Origin: Paenibacillus barcinonensis
GTDB lineage: Bacteria; Bacillota; Bacilli; Paenibacillales; Paenibacillaceae
Direction: 5' to 3'
Length of the DNA: 64,000 nucleotides
NCBI RefSeq assembly: GCF_003217495.1
Contig: NZ_QJSW01000001.1
Span: 1 to 64,000, forward strand
The notes beneath the pieces are model-generated. The model ran no database searches. It was not told the origin of the DNA and was given only the letters and a program-made list of their open reading frames with translations. The translations under genes were made by a program, and so were the position numbers. The stretch's first letter is position 1. Each line of letters starts with the position of its first letter. Shown here piece after piece: positions 61,713 through 64,000 of this stretch.

Positions 61713-61743
61713 TAAACTCACACCCTTTACTGTTTATAATATA

Positions 61744-61772
61744 ATGATACCTTGTTTTTACTCGTTTGCCAA
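61744..61772 (-). promoter_or_regulatory. recA promoter
   Basis: On the minus strand TTGGCA and TATCAT stand 17 nt apart. The -10 box is about 32 nt upstream of the recA start. Confidence 0.7.
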
Positions 61773-61781
61773 GCTTTTTTT

Positions 61782-61795
61782 CGAACATACATTCG
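61782..61795 (-). promoter_or_regulatory. LexA/DinR SOS box of recA
   Basis: On the minus strand CGAATGTATGTTCG fits the Gram-positive consensus CGAACRNRYGTTYG except one base. It lies just upstream of the -35 box, 70-83 nt before the start. Confidence 0.85.
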
Positions 61796-61848
61796 TTTTT
61801 TTGTTCACGAAGAGGCGCCTCTTCCTCAACGAAATACATTCAGGAAAT

Positions 61849-61896
61849 AGAAAAAGAACCGTAAACAAGGCTGTGTAGCCCAATTTTACGGTTCTT
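61849..61896 (-). terminator. Terminator of cinA
   Basis: AAGAACCGTAAA (61854-61865) pairs with TTTACGGTTCTT (61885-61896); five T follow on the minus strand. It separates cinA from the recA promoter. Confidence 0.85.
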
Positions 61897-61956
61897 CCGT
61901 CTTCACCCATTATACTTCCTTCAATCCATAAAAGCAAACCGTTACGTGTCCATGCA

Positions 61957-63213
61957 TCAGTCAATGGCCACTAACTTTTGCCACAAGCGATACAGGATCG
62001 CTTTTGCCGAACGAATGCGGACGGTCTCCCGGTTACCGTTAATGCGCAGCTCATGAATTTCAGTATCCTTTCCACGCTCAGCCAAAGCGATAAACACAAG
62101 CCCAGGTGGTTTGCGCTCCGAATACCCCGGACCCGCCACACCTGTAATCGCCAGCCCGAAGTCAGCATCCCCAATCATACGGACCTGCTCCGCAAGCACT
62201 TTAGCCACCTCAGGACTGACTGCACCTGGTGCATCCTCGCCCTCCAGATAGCTGTGCGGCACGTTAAGCAGCTTTTCTTTGATTTCATTGGAATAACACA
62301 CGATGCCCCCTTTCAGCATCGAGGCACTTCCCGGCACAGAAGTGAGGCTTTGCATCACAAGCCCTCCTGTGCAGCTCTCAGCGGCGCTGAGGGTTAGTCC
62401 CATATCAGACATCATCGTCACAATCGTGTACTCTATAGGCACATCCTCGTTCGCGTAGAGATGCTCGGCCAAGCGCTCACGAATCTGCACCTCCATCGCA
62501 TCCAGCTTCAGCTTCGCTTCTCCTTCGCTTGGCGCCTTGGTTGATACGCGTACAGTAACTTCCCCCTCACTCGCATACGGAGCGATGGTAGGATCGGTCT
62601 GTGCATCAATTAGATCAAGCAAGCGATCCTCCAGAGCCGATTCACCAATACCTGCAAACTTGAGCATTCGTGAATAAATAGGCATTTCTTCCGTAAGAAC
62701 ATGCTGTAGCAGCCAAGGCTTGACCTCCTGCTCAAACATTGGAATGAGCTCTTTAGGTGGTCCAGGCATCACTACATAAAATTTGTCATTGTCAGCAATC
62801 GCATTGCCTGCCGCAAGACCCGTTTCGTTTGCCAAGGGAGTTCCGCCTTCAATAACGATGGCTTGGCGCCGATTGTTCTCTGTCATCTCCACATTGCGTT
62901 CACGGAAGAAGCCTTCAATTTTGTCCATTGCCATACGATCCGTGTGCAGCTTTCGTTGAAGCACAGCTGCGAGTGCATCTTTGGTCAAGTCATCCTGAGT
63001 CGGACCGATGCCCCCTGAAAATAAAATCACATCAGCTCGTCCCTGCGCAATACGGATCGCTTCACTAAGCCGATTCAGATTATCTCCAACCACGGTTTGA
63101 AAGTATACGTCAATTCCCATTGCAGCAAGTTCTCTGGAAAGATATCTGGCATTGGTGTTGACGATTTGTCCTAGTAATAGCTCCGTTCCGACTGCAATAA
63201 TCTCTGCCTTCAT
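61957..63213 (-). CDS. cinA: CinA, competence/damage-inducible protein
   Basis: A 418-aa protein with an N-terminal MoaB-like domain (AEIIAVGTELLLGQIVNTNA, then FSGGIGPTQDDLTKDALA) and a C-terminal CinA/PncC deamidase domain (LTLSAAESCTGGLVMQSLTS, then LAITGVAGPGYSERKPPGLVF). It may be an ADP-ribose pyrophosphatase and NMN deamidase. ATG 63213 has AGGAGG 9 nt upstream. It lies between pgsA and recA as in Bacillus. Confidence 0.96.
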   Translation of the reverse strand: MKAEIIAVGTELLLGQIVNTNARYLSRELAAMGIDVYFQTVVGDNLNRLSEAIRIAQGRADVILFSGGIGPTQDDLTKDALAAVLQRKLHTDRMAMDKIEGFFRERNVEMTENNRRQAIVIEGGTPLANETGLAAGNAIADNDKFYVVMPGPPKELIPMFEQEVKPWLLQHVLTEEMPIYSRMLKFAGIGESALEDRLLDLIDAQTDPTIAPYASEGEVTVRVSTKAPSEGEAKLKLDAMEVQIRERLAEHLYANEDVPIEYTIVTMMSDMGLTLSAAESCTGGLVMQSLTSVPGSASMLKGGIVCYSNEIKEKLLNVPHSYLEGEDAPGAVSPEVAKVLAEQVRMIGDADFGLAITGVAGPGYSERKPPGLVFIALAERGKDTEIHELRINGNRETVRIRSAKAILYRLWQKLVAID

Positions 63214-63249
63214 TATCAGTATCCTCCTGTACGCATGTGTTGAGTAATC

Positions 63250-63282
63250 AAAGGGCAATAGGATAAGCTCCTATTGCCCTTT
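63250..63282 (-). terminator. Terminator between pgsA and cinA
   Basis: AAAGGGCAATAGGA (63250-63263) and TCCTATTGCCCTTT (63269-63282) form a perfect 14-bp stem with loop TAAGC. The T-run is short. Confidence 0.75.
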
Positions 63283-63318
63283 GACCCGATGAGTCATTAC
63301 CCGTTTCAGCGTAAAATA

Positions 63319-63906
63319 TTACACTTTGGATAGATGAAGCAAATCTTTGTTTTTGATAAAGTAGTCGATCCCCGACCAGATCGTGATGAGCGCTGCTGCC
63401 CACACTGCAATGACATCCGCATGGATACCTGTGTAGGAAAACGGAAAATTGTTAAGCAGCAACAAAACAATCGCCACAATCTGCACCACCGTTTTCAGTT
63501 TGCCCCAAGCACTCGCAGCAACAACCGAACCGTCGAGCAAAGCAATTTGACGAAGCCCGGTTACAGCAAATTCACGGCTGATAATGACTACGGCAATCCA
63601 GGAATCCAGCTTACCCATCTGCACCAGCGAGATCAATACAGCGGTAACCAGCAGTTTATCTGCAAGAGGGTCAAGCAATTTGCCCAGATTGGTGACCATA
63701 TTGTTTTTCCTTGCAAGATAGCCGTCTATTCCATCCGTGCTTGCAGCTACGATAAAAATGAAAACAGCAATTAATTGATTATACGGAAGCGTAAGGCTTC
63801 CAAGCTGTAACGGCTCGGGATAAAATGGAAAATCCACAAGCAGAAACACCATTAAAAAAGGGATTAAGCAAATTCGTGCAAGCGTAATCCGGTTGGGTAA
63901 ATTCAC
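63319..63906 (-). CDS. pgsA: CDP-diacylglycerol-glycerol-3-phosphate 3-phosphatidyltransferase
   Basis: A 195-aa integral membrane phosphatidyltransferase that makes phosphatidylglycerol phosphate. The CDP-alcohol phosphatidyltransferase motif is DGIDGYLARKNNMVTNLGKLLDPLADK (DGx2ARx8Gx3Dx3D). About five TM segments follow. GTG 63906 (VNLPNRITLARICLIPF) has GGGAGGG upstream; the longer frame to 63945 is not used. Confidence 0.96.
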   Translation of the reverse strand: MNLPNRITLARICLIPFLMVFLLVDFPFYPEPLQLGSLTLPYNQLIAVFIFIVAASTDGIDGYLARKNNMVTNLGKLLDPLADKLLVTAVLISLVQMGKLDSWIAVVIISREFAVTGLRQIALLDGSVVAASAWGKLKTVVQIVAIVLLLLNNFPFSYTGIHADVIAVWAAALITIWSGIDYFIKNKDLLHLSKV

Positions 63907-63945
63907 AAGACGCCCTCCCTTTGTATCCTCCATTACTTCAAACAT

Positions 63946-64000
63946 TCATCTTAATCCCGTATTCATCATCTGAAGCATGGCAAAAACGTTTCAACCGTTC
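63946..64000. other. Upstream end of the window
   Basis: Sequence upstream of pgsA; no start or feature can be assigned. Confidence 0.4.

Overview
The window looks like chromosomal DNA of a Paenibacillus or a close relative in the Paenibacillaceae. The evidence is strong AGGAGG-type ribosome binding sites, frequent GTG and TTG starts, an argS T-box, a LexA-type SOS box at recA, spoVS, bacillithiol-type YpdA, and the Firmicutes core order pgsA-cinA-recA-recX-rny-ymdB-spoVS ... miaB-ricA. I see no rRNA, tRNA, CRISPR array, insertion sequence or prophage. Most genes lie on the minus strand.

Layout. 1-10.4 kb: sugar-type metabolism (three Gfo/Idh/MocA oxidoreductases and a TIM-barrel isomerase), small regulators (Rrf2, ArsR-like, an RTP/PadR-like winged helix), a DivIVA-domain protein, a YteA zinc-finger protein and an MFS exporter with palindromic operators. 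10.6-17 kb: acyltransferase, DUF202, a general stress protein behind a sigma-B-like promoter, the helicase HrpB and an SDR. 17-27.2 kb: a type VII secretion (T7SS/ESX) locus. 27.6-35.3 kb: single genes including GNAT, L,D-transpeptidase, an RsgA GTPase that appears to start at ATT, an ArsR regulator with a perfect 20-bp operator palindrome, ypdA, DUF441, NUDIX and a HesB-like protein. 35.4-39.7 kb: a heterodimeric BmrC/BmrD-like multidrug exporter behind a leader-peptide attenuator. 39.8-51.2 kb: argS with T-box, metal-binding proteins (DUF326, CobW/COG0523), moaB, a lipoprotein, YhdH/YhfP reductase, and an NAD salvage operon nrtR-pncA-pncB. 51.4-64 kb: housekeeping genes ricA, miaB, pduL, dipeptidase, spoVS, ymdB, rny, recX, recA, cinA and pgsA.

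The most interesting system is the T7SS locus. In transcription order it encodes a ubiquitin-like EsaB/YukD protein, an EssC/EccC ATPase without the usual FHA domains, an EspG-like chaperone candidate, a WXG-like protein with a C-terminal tail, a WXG100 protein (EsxA) with its own promoter and terminator, a membrane-anchored kinase with a long coiled coil whose topology resembles EssB, a VWA protein with a MIDAS motif, and a PP2C phosphatase with intact metal-binding Asp residues. A kinase/VWA/phosphatase triad joined to T7SS, with EspG-like and EccC-like features and no visible EsaA/YueB or canonical EssB, suggests a signalling-coupled T7SS variant.

The second notable element is the exporter leader at 35455-35765. 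It shows promoter, 26-codon ORF, competing hairpins and terminator, arranged like ribosome-mediated attenuation of B. subtilis bmrCD. Other structures include three tandem ~215-bp hairpin repeats between miaB and ricA with a decayed copy at 1.5-1.7 kb, a perfect 20-bp inverted repeat between recX and recA, and a second dispersed repeat family.
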